Assembly (NCBI GenBank): GCA_963853835.1
Contig: OY970821.1
Span: 52,579,640-52,643,639 of the forward strand
Reading direction: 5' to 3'
Source of the DNA: Calendula officinalis
Lineage: Eukaryota > Streptophyta > Magnoliopsida > Asterales > Asteraceae
Length of the DNA stretch: 64,000 nt
In this document: positions 45,957 through 58,040 of the stretch, in pieces
How positions within the stretch are numbered: the stretch's first letter is position 1
Layout: the number at the start of each line of letters is the position of its first letter
Notes under the pieces: model-generated
Database searches by the model: none
The model's input: the letters and a program-made list of their open reading frames with translations, nothing else
What the model was told of the DNA's origin: nothing
Translations under genes and position numbers: made by a program

Positions 45957-47193
45957 TTCTCCCCTGGTTGAAGAAATTTCCTCCCGAAATTTAAGACGAA
46001 GAACGAACATGAGAGACAACAAGAAATAAAGGAGGATATTTCCTTCGCATTTGGTCCTCACGTTCCCACGTGAATTCAGGACCTCTTTTGGAGTTCCATC
46101 TAACTTTAACGATTTTGATCTTGCTTCTTCTTAGCTTTTGCTCTTTCTAGTCAGAGATTTCGATTGGTTCCTCAGTGAAATGGAGTGTTTCGTCGATAAT
46201 AATTTCCTCAACAGGAACAATGAGCGAGGGATCATGAATAAATTTCTTGAAATTCGACACATGGAAAGTATTGTGAACATTCTTGAGCTCTTTAGGAAGG
46301 CGGAGACGATAAGCAACAGCACCGATTCTTTCAAGAATTTTAAATGGTCCGACATAACGAGGACTAAGCTTTCCCTTCTTGCCAAAACGTATAACATCTT
46401 TCCAAGGTGCTACTTTTAGCAACAGGTGGTCGCCAACAGCGAACTCTAAAGGCTTTCGACAATTATCAGCATAACTCTTTTATCGATCTCTTGCAGCCTT
46501 GATACGATCTTTGATCTTGAAGATCTTGTTAGTCGTTTCTTGTAGAATTTCAGGACCAGTAATCTGACGATCACCAACTTCCACCCAACAGAGTGGCGAA
46601 CGACACTTTCTTCCATACATGGCTTCAAATGGTGCGGCTTTAATAGTTGTATGATAACTATTATTGTACGAGAGCTCAGCTAGAGGGAGATGAGAATCCC
46701 AACTTCCACAAAAATCAATAACGCAAGCTCTCAGCATGTCTTCCAAGGTTTGGATTGTTCTTTCAGTCTGACCATTGGTTTGGGGATGGTAAGCAGTACT
46801 CAAATCGAGGCGAGTACTGAGCGATTTTTGCAATGTTGGCCAAAAATGAGATATAAAGCGACTATCACGATCAGATATGATCGTTACTGGCACACCATGC
46901 CGAGATACAACTTCCTTTAGATAGATTCTCGTTAACTTCTCCATTTGATCAGTTTCTTTAATAGGAATGAAATGAGCTGATTTGGTCAATCGATGAACAA
47001 TTACCCAAATTGTATCATGACCACTAGACGTTCGAGGCAACTTGGTTATGAAATCCATAGAGATTTCTTCCCATTTCCATTCAGGGATCTCTGGCTATTG
47101 TAGAAGACCAGAAGGCTTCTGATTCTCTGCTTTCACTTTGGCACAAGTTAAATATTTGTTGACATAAACTGCGATCTCTTTCTTCATAGTTGG
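45957..47193 (-). pseudogene. pol: Element C integrase and chromodomain
   Basis: Integrase core with MDFITKLP, IISDRDSRF and NGQTERTIQ keeps all three catalytic acids at DX35E spacing (46480-47058). The C-terminal part has GPFKILERIGAVAYRL and HNTFHVSNFKK, then the chromodomain segment below 46147. Stops: TAG for Trp at 46149-46147, TAA near 46482-46480, TAG near 47099. The catalytic core alone reads through. Confidence 0.87.
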
Positions 47194-48888
47194 CTACCAG
47201 TACAATTCTTTGACATCTTTGTACATCTTGTCAGCACCAGGATGAATAGAATAGTTGGATTTATGAGATTCATTCAAGATGACGTCGCAAACACTTCCAT
47301 GATTAGGAACTAATAAACTATCAATGAAATAAAGGGTTCCATCTACCTTTGCTTCTAACTGCTTTTCCATACCACGCAAAGCTTCACTTTTGATGTTCTC
47401 TACCTTCAAGGCTTCACTTTGTAATTCATGAACTTGGGAAGATAGATTAGAACGAACATAAATTGGAAGGGCTCGAACACGACGAGGTTTAGGCTGCTCT
47501 TTCCGACTTAAAGCATCAGCTACCACATTAGCTTTACCAGTATGATATTTAATCTCGCAATTGTAATCATTCATCAACTCTACCCATCTGCGCTGTCTCA
47601 TGTTGAGCTCTTTCTGATTGAAAATATGTCGCAAACTCTTGTGATCGGGGAATATTGTGCACTTGGTACCGTAGAGATAATGTCTCCAAATCTTCAACGC
47701 GAACACAACGGCACCCAACTCAAGATCATGAGTTGTATAATTCTTCTGGTGGTTCTTCAATTGTCAAGAGGCATAGGCAATCATTTTGTCATGTTGCATC
47801 AATACACAACCTAGCCCTTGGTGCGAAGCATCACAGTACATCACGAAATTGTCGATTCCTTCAGGAAGAGATAGAATAGGAGCAGAACATAACTTAGATT
47901 TAAGAGATTGGAATGCTGATTCTTTCTTTTTACCCCAGACAAATTTCTCATCCTTATGTGTTAACACCATTAAAGCCTTTGCAATCTTTGAGAAATTTTC
48001 TATCAACCTTCTGTAGTAACCAGCAAGACCAAGGAATTGTCTTACTTCATTCGGGGTCTTTGGAGCTTCCCAATTCTTTATGGCTTCTATCTTTGCAGGA
48101 TCAACATGGATACCTTCCTCGTTGATGATATAACCCAGAAATTGGACTTCACGCAACCAGAATTCACACTTTGACAACTTGGCGTACAACTTCTCTATCT
48201 CCAACAATTCAAGAATAATTCTTAAGTGCTCTTCATGCTCTTCTCTCGAGTGCGAATAGATAAGAATATCATCTATGAAGACGATAACGAATTTATCGAG
48301 ATATTGCTTGCACACTCTGTTCATAAGATCCATAAACACAACATGTGCATTGGTCAAACCAAATGGCATTACCAAAAATTCGTAATGACCATAGCGAGTT
48401 TTGAATGCACTTTTGGGCACATCTTCATCACGAACTTTTAACTGATGGTAGCCAGAACGAAGATCAATTTTGGAATAGAAACTCGATCCTTTGAGTTGAT
48501 CGAATACATCATCAATACGGGGAAGAGGATATCGATTTTTAACGGTTACTTTGTTCAATTCACGATAGTCAATGCACATTCTCATTGAACCATCTTTCTT
48601 TTTAACAAAGAGGAGCGGAGCTCCCCAGGGCGACAAACTCGGTCGAATGAAACCAAGATCAAGAAGTTCTTGCAATTGCAATGAAAGTTCTTGCATTTCA
48701 GACGGTGCAAGACGATAAGGAGAACGCACAATAGGTGCGGCTCCTGGAATCAGATCAATACGAAATTCAACTTGTCTCTGAGGTGGCAGTCCAGGCAATT
48801 CACCAGGAAAAAATGCCAGGAAATTCACGAACGATAGGGATGTCCTCAATCTTACGATCTTTGGACTTTGTGTCAACGACATGAGCAA
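47194..48888 (-). pseudogene. pol: Element C reverse transcriptase and RNase H
   Basis: RT is nearly intact: KKDGSMRMCIDYRELNK, SKIDLRSGYHQLKV, FIDDILIYSHSREEH and FLGLAGYYRR, then RNase H YCDASHQGLGCVL. A CGA-to-TGA stop (47766-47764) falls in ASRQLKN of RNase H, after which the frame continues (47760-47194) through DHKSLRHIFN and KANVVADALSR. A further TAG replaces the second Trp of ELYWWP at the end. A one-base insertion in an A run near 48810 separates it from protease. Confidence 0.88.
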
Positions 48889-50624
48889 GAAAGGCTTGGC
48901 ATCCTTTACGAAGATATTTTTGAGCTTTCATAGAGTTTTTGACTTTTATGTTTTTGTTTCTTTGTTCACCTTGAATTATTAAAGTTTCTGTTTTGGATAT
49001 AGGGATTCGAATTCGTTTGTTGTAGCATATAATTTCAGCACGGTTTTTAGATAACCAATCCATCCCTAAGACGATATCAAAATTACCTAGCTCTACAGGC
49101 ACAAGGTCTATATCGAAAATGTGATCATCTAGTTCAAGCTTACAACCTTTAAAAACTTCACTAGACCTAACACCTTTGCCATTCGCTAGCTCGATTTCAT
49201 ATTTAACTTTCAAACGTTCAGGATTTAAGTTTAAGAAACTTTTAAAGTCGGTCGATACGAAACTCAAGTCGGCTCCCGAATCAAATAAAATAGAAGCAAA
49301 ATGATTGTTGACGATAAATGTACCGGTAACGGTATCAGGATTTTCGCGAGCTTCCTGAGCATTCATAACAAATACGCGACCACGACCATTCTGGCGATCA
49401 TTGTTGTTGTTGGCATTGCGGTTGTCGTTGCGATTGTTGTTACGATTACCGTTGTTGTTGTTGTTGTTGTTGTTGTTGCCGTTCTGATTGTTGTTGTTAT
49501 TCTGAAGCTTAGGGCAACGATTACGATAATGGTTAGGATCACCACACTCGTAAAAAATAGGATTCTTAGGAGGATTGTTGGATGAACATTTCCTGAAATT
49601 GTGACCCCAGCGATCACACTTGTAGCACTTCTCACACTGACCATCATGACGCCAATTACACTTGTTGCACTTGGGCTTGCTTCCAACATAAGGCTTAGAA
49701 TCAGGATTAGACTGATTGTTGTTCTGATTAAAGGCAGCATAGCTCTTAGTCTCTTGATACATATTCCCTTTGTAGTCACGTTTGTTGTCATAATAACGCT
49801 TCCCATTTTCATTGTTCGAAGTCTTAGAGGATTTGCTAGACACCACTAGCTTGTCTTTGATCGATCCACTTCTCATAGCATCATCAGTCAACCTTGTTGC
49901 ACGATTTATAGCATCTTCAAAAGTTGTTGGTTCAGAAGCAATGACATGAGTACTAATAAGATCATGTAGACATTGAAGATACTTCTCGATACGCTTAAAT
50001 TCAGGTGAAACCATATGAGGGTCGACACGAGTGAGTTCTTGGAACTTAGTCGTGTAGGTAACAATATCAGATCCAACCACGGACATATTCCATAGTTCCA
50101 CTTCAACTTTCTGTAGCTCTCTCATTCTGAGTTAACTGATTCTTAAACGCATCCCAAGTCATAGCATCAACATTAGCACGACCTAAGACTTGCACTTGGG
50201 AATTCCACCAGGATAACGCTTCCTTAGACAATGCGCTATCATCAAACTTCACCATATTCTCAGGGGCACATTGGATGATACTGAAGATATATTCCACCTT
50301 CTCAATCCAGTGGATGATAGCAATGGCACCTTCAGATCCATAGTATGTCGGAGGATGACAGGACGTAAAGGTCTTAAACGACTGACCTTGACGATTAGCA
50401 TTGGGATCTGAAGTTCAAACAATTAAAGAAAGAAAAGGAAAATTAGGTTAAAATAAAGCGATAATAAACGAATCTTCTCTCGTGGAGTCGAATCATATAC
50501 TGTTGTTTCCATTGTTAGATGCACCACCAACATTTCCTCTTGCTGCGTTCATTTGAGCCATCGCTTCAATGATTCGGCGTTCCACCATTTGTTCGACAGT
50601 CTCTGCGTTTCCTCCTCGAGCCAT
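48800..50624 (-). pseudogene. gag: Element C gag and protease
   Basis: Gag ATG at 50624-50622 (MARGGNAETVEQ). Capsid motif ALSWWNSQVQVLGRANVDAM. About 11 bp lost near 50123 shift the frame. The 441-codon frame below it holds the zinc knuckles CEKCYKCDRWGHNFRKC and the second one, where the first Cys is Tyr-shifted (FYECGDPNHYRNRC), then an Asn-rich stretch, the protease FDSGADLSFVS and GMDWLSKN. It runs into the RT region until the frameshift near 48810. Confidence 0.85.
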
Positions 50625-50998
50625 TGATGAATTGCTGATACAAATAATACGATTAGAAACAAAGAATTAAGAAAAGAATAATATAGGAGGATTATAAAGA
50701 AAGAAAATATATTTATTATAAGAATCAAAGAATAGATATACAATAAGCATAGTAGTAGTTGTAGACGTAGTATAGATAGACGTAGATATAGTAGTAGTAG
50801 GGATGCACAGAAAATACAAATTGTAGAAACAATAAGATTTTACTAAAATATCTCTTTTATTAAACACATTTCTAATACATAATAGTTGTAAAAAGTATGG
50901 CACATACGCCAATACTGAATAAGGAAAATACTAATTTAAAAATAGCTAAACATAAAACCTAATAATAGTAATAGAAAAACAATATAGACGATATGTAG
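50625..50998 (-). other. Spacer between gag and the upstream ORF of element C
   Basis: AT-rich with TAG repeats, as in A and B. It ends at a deletion that removed the acidic tail of the upstream ORF. No gene. Confidence 0.5.
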
Positions 50999-51105
50999 AT
51001 GGTAGGACGCTGACCACGAGCTGGAGTAGGAGGACCATTAGGAATAATGGGAATAGGACGTCTTCTTGGGGGACGATGCCATGGGACAACAGGAGGTTGT
51101 ACCAC
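50999..51105 (-). pseudogene. Upstream ORF of element C, 3' piece
   Basis: Encodes the basic core region only; the acidic tail is deleted. Copia D is inserted at 51105/51106 with duplication ACCAC, and the 5' piece lies at 62544-62634. Confidence 0.6.
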
Positions 51106-51602
51106 TGTTAAGGCAAAAAGCCTTACCCCTTTGGATCTTAAGATAACAAAACAACCTAGACTAGCTTTGATTAATATGTAGAATAAAATAGCTAAGCTTA
51201 GGTCTGATACTGAGTGATCAGTATTGGAACTCAGTATCAGTACTCAGTATTGGAAATCCAATACTGAGTAGAAGGACTGAGTTACATTTTGTTATGTAAC
51301 GGACTAAGATCTAATCCCTTGATCTTAGTCATTTTCCTAGTTTAGTCCTTCGGTTACTCCTTTGGCCATTATGTAAGATCTCTATATCATTATAAATAGA
51401 GATCATCTTGCAAAGGAGAACTCACCAATTCACTTTACACTTTCATATCTATTGTAATTGATCAGTGGTCTTGTTATTCCGCAACAAGCCACACTTAGTG
51501 GAATTATGCATTTGACTCATATCTTGTTCTTATACAATATTTGTCTTGAGTTATAATTATCCAATCAATTAACCATCTAAACCAGGGCGTTGTGACCTAA
51601 CA
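51106..51602 (+). repeat. Copia D 5' LTR (497 bp)
   Basis: TGTTAAGGC... to ...GTGACCTAACA. It contains nested palindromes on ATACTGAG: 10 bp arms at 51206-51215 and 51229-51238, and 13 bp arms at 51242-51254 and 51257-51269 with a 2-base loop. Confidence 0.93.
51377..51404 (+). promoter_or_regulatory. TATA box of the D LTR inside an inverted repeat
   Basis: TATAAATA (51391-51398) overlaps a 9 bp inverted repeat: GATCTCTAT at 51377-51385 and ATAGAGATC at 51396-51404. The 3' LTR repeats it (TATA at 62332-62339). Confidence 0.6.
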
Positions 51603-51604
51603 AC

Positions 51605-51616
51605 TGGTATCAGAGC
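51605..51616 (+). other. Primer binding site of copia D
   Basis: TGGTATCAGAGC, two bases after the LTR end, complementary to iMet tRNA. Confidence 0.93.
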
Positions 51617-51700
51617 AGGCTAAATAAACTCTTATTTAGTCGATCTATAACCCTGGCAGCCATCCCTTATACTTATCCTTCACATACTCCAAAATAAAAA

Positions 51701-54231
51701 ATGTCTACCATTGTTGCACCAATTATGTCTGGAAAGGGAGTACCCATCTTTGATGGTAAAGACTTCCATCAATGGAAGCTAAAAGCTCAGTGGTATCTTG
51801 AATCCATTCATCATGAAATGCTCATTGTGCTAAATAATGGTCCTATCATCCCACAAACTGTGGAACCCGTTGCTGCTACTAATAATGCTCCTGAGAGCAT
51901 AAGAACTGTACCTAAACTAAGGCACAACTGGACTGATACTGACCGTCAGTTGTATGCTTTAGACTCCAGGGCTAAAGGGGTGATTGGTAATGCTGTTACC
52001 AAAGAAATTCTCAATGCAATCATGGAATTGCCAACAGCAAAGGCTATGTGGGATAGCCTATCAGTCACTTATGAAGGCACACCAAAAGTGAAGTTGCAAA
52101 GAAAGAGCAACATGAGAAGAAAGTATGAAAACTTCTTCTCAAATCCAAATGAAGACATCACCTCTCTTTACAACAGGTTTAATACTATTGTTCATGGTCT
52201 GATTAGTGTTGGCATTGTAAAAGAGGAAGGGGAACTTGATCAAAAGTTCCTGGATAGTCTTCCTCAACAATTTCTTGACATGTCAAATTCTGTCAATGCT
52301 GCTAACAACATTGAGTCATATACTCTTTAAACTTTGTATGGCCTAATGTTGAATCATGAAGAGAATACTGCTTCAAGACTGATCAACTGGAAGAAAACTG
52401 ACCAATCTTCAAATGGAATGGCTCTCATTGTGCAACAGGCATATACTGTGACTGAGCCTGAAGAACCAGTAGTTGATCTTGCTGATGCTGAGGCAGAAGA
52501 GCTTGAGACACAAATGGCTCTTATGTCTATGAAGCTGGATCAGTTGAAAAAGAAGAGGCTTGGTGTTAGCTCTTCTAATACTGACCCAAGATCAGGTCTA
52601 TGCTCTTCTGAGACTGATCAGAATGACAAAATTACCTACCGAGCAAAGAGGTATAGAGACAAGTATGTCAAACTGAAGAACTGGAGCAAGGGAAAGAGGG
52701 CAGAAGGGAATGGAGCACCTCACTGAAGCAAGCACTGTACTCTGAAGCTTGGATGGATGAGGACATAAGTGATGATGAGGAAGAGGTTGAGAATAAAGCC
52801 TTTATGGCTTTCACTGAAGATGATTTGAAGAGCTCCTTTGAAAAGGATATCAAAGAGGCTGAGAGTATGAGTGTTCATACTGATTGGGATTCCACTCAGT
52901 TGTACAAGGTAAGTTCCTTTCAAACTTATTCAGTGAATGAAAAAACTAAGATTTTTGAGTATATGATTGTTGATCTTAAAACTTCTGTACAAAAAGTAAA
53001 AGCTTTAAAATTAACAATTCAAGAACTTGAAAGGGCAAATAATGAAAACTTAGATAAATTAGCAAAGTATAAAGATTTAGAACTAAACTTTTCAGATTTA
53101 AAGGACATTAACCAAAGATTAGCTGATAAAGCTCATTTACACAAACTTGAAAAAGAAAAATTTGAAAAACAGTGTAAATCTTGGGGAAATGCTTCAATAA
53201 AATTAAATAAATGTTTAAATCAATAATTCCCAGAAAATGTGAGGGCTGCACTTGGTGTTGATCCTCAATTTAAAAATAGGAATAATTTTGCTGATTTATT
53301 TGAAGAGTTTTCTAATATGAACCCTATTAAATTTATAAAAGCTAAAAGTTTTTGTGAAGTTGGATGTCAAACCGAGTCAGATGATGAGGAAAATGAAATT
53401 TTAGAAAAACCTATTGGTCCCTCCATCTGCTCAAAGTGCTATACTGAGCTACAAGAACTCAGTATTGAATCTCCTGTAAAGGAAATTTCTGATACTGAGC
53501 TCCCAATAGTTCAGTATGACACTTCTGCTGTTCCACCTTTTGAATTACTATTTAATACAACAACTTTTGAAATATATAATGATAATAAGACTACTTCTAT
53601 CTCAAATGTTTCATCTAATACAGAAGTTGCAGGAACATGAACATCATATACTGAGACATCTAAAGAACCTGTTAAAGTTGTTTCTTTAAAACATGATAAA
53701 CAAAAAACAACTTCAACTAGGTCCACAGTTGGCAGAAACAAGAAGTCTTACACTAATAATATTAGAAAGACTTCTCTGCCAAATAAAAAGAAGCAATCAG
53801 ATCCACCACCCTTTAAACCAGTAAAAAACAATGTTAAAACACCTATTAAAAATGACAAAAATAACATTTTAAAAACACTTGGTGATCAGGTCAAATCGTT
53901 AAGTAAAAAATTTGCAAAACTTACTCATACTGATCTACCAAAAGTGCAACAGTTTTCTAAAATACCTTATGAAAATATGTTTAGAAATAGACCTAGAAAA
54001 TGTTATAGGTGTCATCATACTGGTCATAAGGGAGATGAATGCTGGACTGATCTCTCAAATCCTAGGTACTCAGTACCAAAGAAAAGGACCGAATCTAAGT
54101 CAGTATCACCAAAGAAAACCTCTAAAGTTTCCCCTGAAGTGCTACTGACCTCTCCAAATAAAGAGATCAGGACAAAATCTATTTATTCCACCAAAGGTCC
54201 CATTCAAAAATGGGTGCCTAAAAGGAACTAA
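51701..54231 (+). pseudogene. gag: Copia D gag with coiled-coil extension and zinc knuckle
   Basis: Starts MSTIVAPIMSGKGVPIFDG. Copia gag core with FHQWKLKAQWYLE, AKAMWDSLSVTYEG and EDITSLYNRF, then a coiled coil (about 52950-53220), a Ser/Glu-rich section and the zinc knuckle CYRCHHTGHKGDEC (54001-54042), ending VPKRN. The extended coiled-coil gag is a Sirevirus trait. Damage: TAA at 52328-52330, frameshift near 52720, TAA at 53224-53226, TGA at 53638-53640. A consensus splice donor (AAG/GTAAGT) occurs at 52908/52909. It builds the particle; this copy cannot make it in one piece. Confidence 0.85.
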
Positions 54232-54239
54232 CTTTTATT

Positions 54240-55786
54240 TTGTGTCTTGTGCAGGGTGACAGAAAATGGTATTTAGATAGTGGCTGCTCAAGACACATGA
54301 CAGGCAGTATGGAGTACCTTCTCAATTATACTCCAGAGAAGGGTCCTTCTGTTAAGTTTGGAGAAGACTCGGTGGGAAAGACAAGAGGTTATGGTGTGAT
54401 CAAGGCAGGCAACATAACTTTTAAAAGAGTTGCATATGTGGAGGGTCTTAAACACAATCTGCTCAGTATCAGCCAGATGTGTGATGATGACAATGAAGCT
54501 CGATTCAGGAAGGTTGCAGGAATCATCTACAATGATAAAGGGCAGCCTGTACTCATTGCTAGAAGAGAAAAACATGTATATGTGGTCAACCTATCTAAAA
54601 TAGACCCAACTATTCGAGTATGCCTGCTTTCTAAAGTCAAGCCAGAATTGCATTGGCTATGGCACAAGAAACTCTCTCACGTCAACTTTAGAAATATCAA
54701 CGAGCTCAGTATGAAGAAACTGGTGAGAAGGTTGCCCACTATTACTTATTCAAAAGATAAGTTATGCTCAGCATGTGAAATGGGCAAGCAGAAGAAGAGT
54801 TCATTCAAGTCAAAGGTCAATCATTCCATCAATGAACCTCTTACTATGATACATATGGATCTTTTTGGCCCCATCAGCACACCATCTTTGGCCAAAAAGA
54901 TCTATACCCTAGTCTTGGTTGATGAATTCTCAAGATATACTTGGGTCATCTTCCTCAAGACTAAGTCAGATGCAACAACAGAAATCATTGCTTTTACAAA
55001 AAGAGAGGAACTTCAAAAAGGCAACAAGGTCAAGCAACTTAGAAGTGACCATGGTACTGAGTTTAAGAACTCAGTATTAGCCGATTTCTGTGAAGAAAAA
55101 GGAATCATTCAAAACTTCTCTGCAGCTTACACACCACAACAAAATGGTGTTGTAGAAAGAAAGAATAGAACATTAACTGAAGCTGCAAGAACTTTGTTAT
55201 GCCATGCTGGACTGGCACTGAGTTTCTGGGCTGAAGCTGTAAATTGTCAAACTTCACTCAGAATAGAGCCACTATAGTCCAGAGACATCTGAAGACTCCA
55301 TATGAGTTATACAATGGCAAGATTCCTAATGTGGAATACTTCCACATCTTTGGAAGTAAATGCTTTGTACTCAGTACAAAACAAAATCTCAACAAATTTA
55401 CTCCCAAAGCAAATGAAGGTGTGTTCATGGGCTACTCTCCACACTCTAAAGCCTTCAGAGTGTATATCATCTCAACCAAGATGATTGTAGAATCCATTCA
55501 TGTCACATTTGATGAAGATCAGAATGAGCATTCTACCTCAGCAAGTGAAGACATAAGTGGCATAGATATTCTATGCAATCCAGAAAACTCCATTGCTGAA
55601 GAGCCCAAGTTTCACCCACACTTTATTTCTAGTAAGTTTAATGAAACTGATCAAGTTCGAACTCAGTCTCACTCAACCGCGACTAATACTGAGGCTCCCA
55701 TAACAGAGAACCCTCACACTGAGTTTCCAACTAATGATCTGCACCACTCTACCTATGAAGAAGGTGAAACATCCAACACTTCATAA
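54240..55786 (+). pseudogene. pol: Copia D protease and integrase
   Basis: The protease site WYLDSGCSRHMTG begins just after TTGTGCAG (54247-54254), a good splice-acceptor sequence. The integrase zinc region (HKKLSHVNFRN, CSACEMGKQ) and core acids MDLFGPI, RSDHGTEFKN and VVERKNRTL are all present. A frameshift near 55240 (after FWAEAVN) moves to the second frame (TPYELYNGKIPN, VFMGYSPHSKAFRVY). TAA at 55784-55786 ends it before RT. Order protease-integrase-RT confirms Ty1/copia. Confidence 0.87.
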
Positions 55787-57583
55787 GAATCCACCTCACC
55801 TCTGCAAAATGAATCTGAACAACAATCTCCGTTGTCTAATACTGACCAGAATTCCACTCAGTATCAGACACACAACACACCCAATCAACAAGATAGTGTT
55901 GATCCTACTTCAAATGCTCTCTTAGGAAACAATTTAAGGGAACACAGAGACCATCCACACTCAAACATTATTGGTCCTATTGAAGAAGGTGTCCAAACAA
56001 GAAGAAAATTAGAGTTTCAACCCCAAGCAACTGAAAATTTTTGTTTCTTCTCAAGCTTTCTATCTACCATTGAACCAAAGAAAGCTGATGAAGCTTTATT
56101 AAATGAAGATTGGGTAGAGGCTATGCAAGAAGAGCTCACAGAGTTTGAGAGAAACAAAGTTTGGAACTTAGTACCACCTCCTACTGGCAAAACTATTATT
56201 GGTACTAAGTGGGTATTCAGAAACAAGATGGACAAGGATGGTGTTGTCATCAGAAACAAAGCAAGGTTAGTTGCTCAAGGTTACAGGCAAGAAGAAGGCA
56301 TTGACTATGATGAAACTTTTGCACCAGTTGCAAGAATTGAAGCTATTAGGTTGTATCTTGCATATGCAGCTTTTAAGAACTTCAAAGTTTATCAGATGGA
56401 TGTCAAGAGTGCTTTTCTAAATGGAAAACTACAAGAAGAAGTTTATGTTAAACAACCACCAGGTTTTGTTGATCCTAAATCTCCTAATTATGTTTTCAAG
56501 CTTGATAAAGCTCTATATGGGCTCAAACAAGCTCCAAGAGCCTGGTATGATACCCTGTCCGAGTACCTTATTGAAAATAAATTTACAAGAGGTAAAATTG
56601 ATAAAACATTATTTTCAAAACGGAAAGGTTCTGACATCTTACTCATTCAGATATATGTAGATGATATTATCTTTGGCTCCACTGACAAGTCAATGTGTGA
56701 CTGGTTTGCTAAGATCATGTCAACTCAGTATCAGATGAGTATGATGGGAGAACTTACTTATTTTCTTGGTTTACAAGTTGAACAAAAGCCCGATGGCACT
56801 TTTATAAATCAAAGTAAGTATGTGCATGACATGTTAAAGAAATACAAATTTGAAAACTTATCTTCCATGCATACTCCTATGGGTACTCAGGATAAGATAA
56901 GTAAGGATGAAACTGGTAAACCAGTTTGTCAATCCACATACCGAGGTATGATTGGTTCCTTACTTTACTTAACTGCTAGCAGGCCTGATATCATGTTTAC
57001 AACATGTTTGTGTGCTCGGTATCAGGCTGATCCTAAAGAATCACACATGAAAGCAGTTAAGCGCATCTTTAGATATCTTACAGGTACTCCTAACCTAGGT
57101 CTTTGGTATCACAAAGATTCAAACTTTGCCCTTGAAGGGTACACAGATGCAGATTTTGCAGGTTGTAGATTGAATAGAAAAAGCACAAGTGGAGGATGTC
57201 AATTCCTAGGTGGAAGACTAGTAGGTTGGTCATCCGAGAAGCAAAATTCGGTAGCAACTTCCACAGCAGAAGCAGAGTATGTTGCTGCAGGAAGTTGTTG
57301 TGCTCAATTATTATGGATGCAGTATCAACTATTGGACTTTCAAAAGACTCCAATTCATTGTGATAACAAAAGTGCTATTGCTATCACAGAGAACCCAGTC
57401 TATCACTCCAAGACTAAGCACATTGATATCAGACACCACTTTATTCGAGATAATGTGGAAAAGGGTAAGGTTGAGGTAGATTATGTACCAACAGATGAAC
57501 AATTGGCAGATGTGTTTACTAAATCTCTCCCCGAGGAAAGGTTTATGTATTTACTAGGGCAATTAGGTATGCTGAATCCTTGA
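55787..57583 (+). CDS. pol: Copia D reverse transcriptase and RNase H
   Basis: An open frame, best read from 55832, to the natural pol end LGMLNP. RT motifs: KWVFRNKMDKDG, ARLVAQGYRQEEG, VYQMDVKSAFLNG, LYGLKQAPRAWYD, and the catalytic YVDDIIFGST. RNase H: GYTDADFAG, STAEAEY, HCDNKSAI, HIDIRHHF. All catalytic residues are kept. It is part of the pol polyprotein and is cut off from integrase by the TAA at 55784, so it probably lacks its own translation. Confidence 0.87.
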   Translation, partial: ESTSPLQNESEQQSPLSNTDQNSTQYQTHNTPNQQDSVDPTSNALLGNNLREHRDHPHSNIIGPIEEGVQTRRKLEFQPQATENFCFFSSFLSTIEPKKADEALLNEDWVEAMQEELTEFERNKVWNLVPPPTGKTIIGTKWVFRNKMDKDGVVIRNKARLVAQGYRQEEGIDYDETFAPVARIEAIRLYLAYAAFKNFKVYQMDVKSAFLNGKLQEEVYVKQPPGFVDPKSPNYVFKLDKALYGLKQAPRAWYDTLSEYLIENKFTRGKIDKTLFSKRKGSDILLIQIYVDDIIFGSTDKSMCDWFAKIMSTQYQMSMMGELTYFLGLQVEQKPDGTFINQSKYVHDMLKKYKFENLSSMHTPMGTQDKISKDETGKPVCQSTYRGMIGSLLYLTASRPDIMFTTCLCARYQADPKESHMKAVKRIFRYLTGTPNLGLWYHKDSNFALEGYTDADFAGCRLNRKSTSGGCQFLGGRLVGWSSEKQNSVATSTAEAEYVAAGSCCAQLLWMQYQLLDFQKTPIHCDNKSAIAITENPVYHSKTKHIDIRHHFIRDNVEKGKVEVDYVPTDEQLADVFTKSLPEERFMYLLGQLGMLNP

Positions 57584-58040
57584 TCTTTCTTAATTTTCTT
57601 TAAAACTGAGCGCTCAGTATCACTTCTATTGATACTGACCACTCAGTATCACTAGTCTGTTATCATCAGAATTTAAAATTTTTATTTTTTTATTAATTTC
57701 AAGAGTAAATTAATTGTTTTTATATTTTTAAATTTTTTTTTAAAAAAATTAATTTTTTTTCTCAGTATTGGGGTATGACGATGCTCACACCGAGCTTAAT
57801 CCTCATACTGCCCAACGTAACCTTTCTTAATAGGAAAGTTACCGTTGGCACAGGATAAGGCAGTCAAATCAGCCAGTTTCACTTCCCAATACCTTAATTA
57901 TCTTCCAATCACCTATAAATAACCGTTTTTTTTTCCAAATATTTTTTAACAGTTATTTCATTCTTTCTCTTTAAATTATATCTGCGATTAACGATTTCAC
58001 TCTCTCTTAGCAAGCAAAAACTCTTAAATCAAAATCACAG
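57584..58040 (+). promoter_or_regulatory. Intergenic promoter region of the D accessory gene
   Basis: Holds CTCAGTAT motifs (57613, 57643, 57761), an A/T run, the imperfect inverted repeat CCCAACGTAACC and GTTACCGTTGG (57811-57848) and TATAAAT at 57914-57920, 120 bp before the ATG. E1 has the same layout at 15223-15516, and the non-coding match is close. Confidence 0.55.

Noticed and set aside
55832..57583. Autonomous host-like reverse transcriptase gene
   Set aside because: It is in frame with upstream integrase across a single TAA and sits inside copia D.
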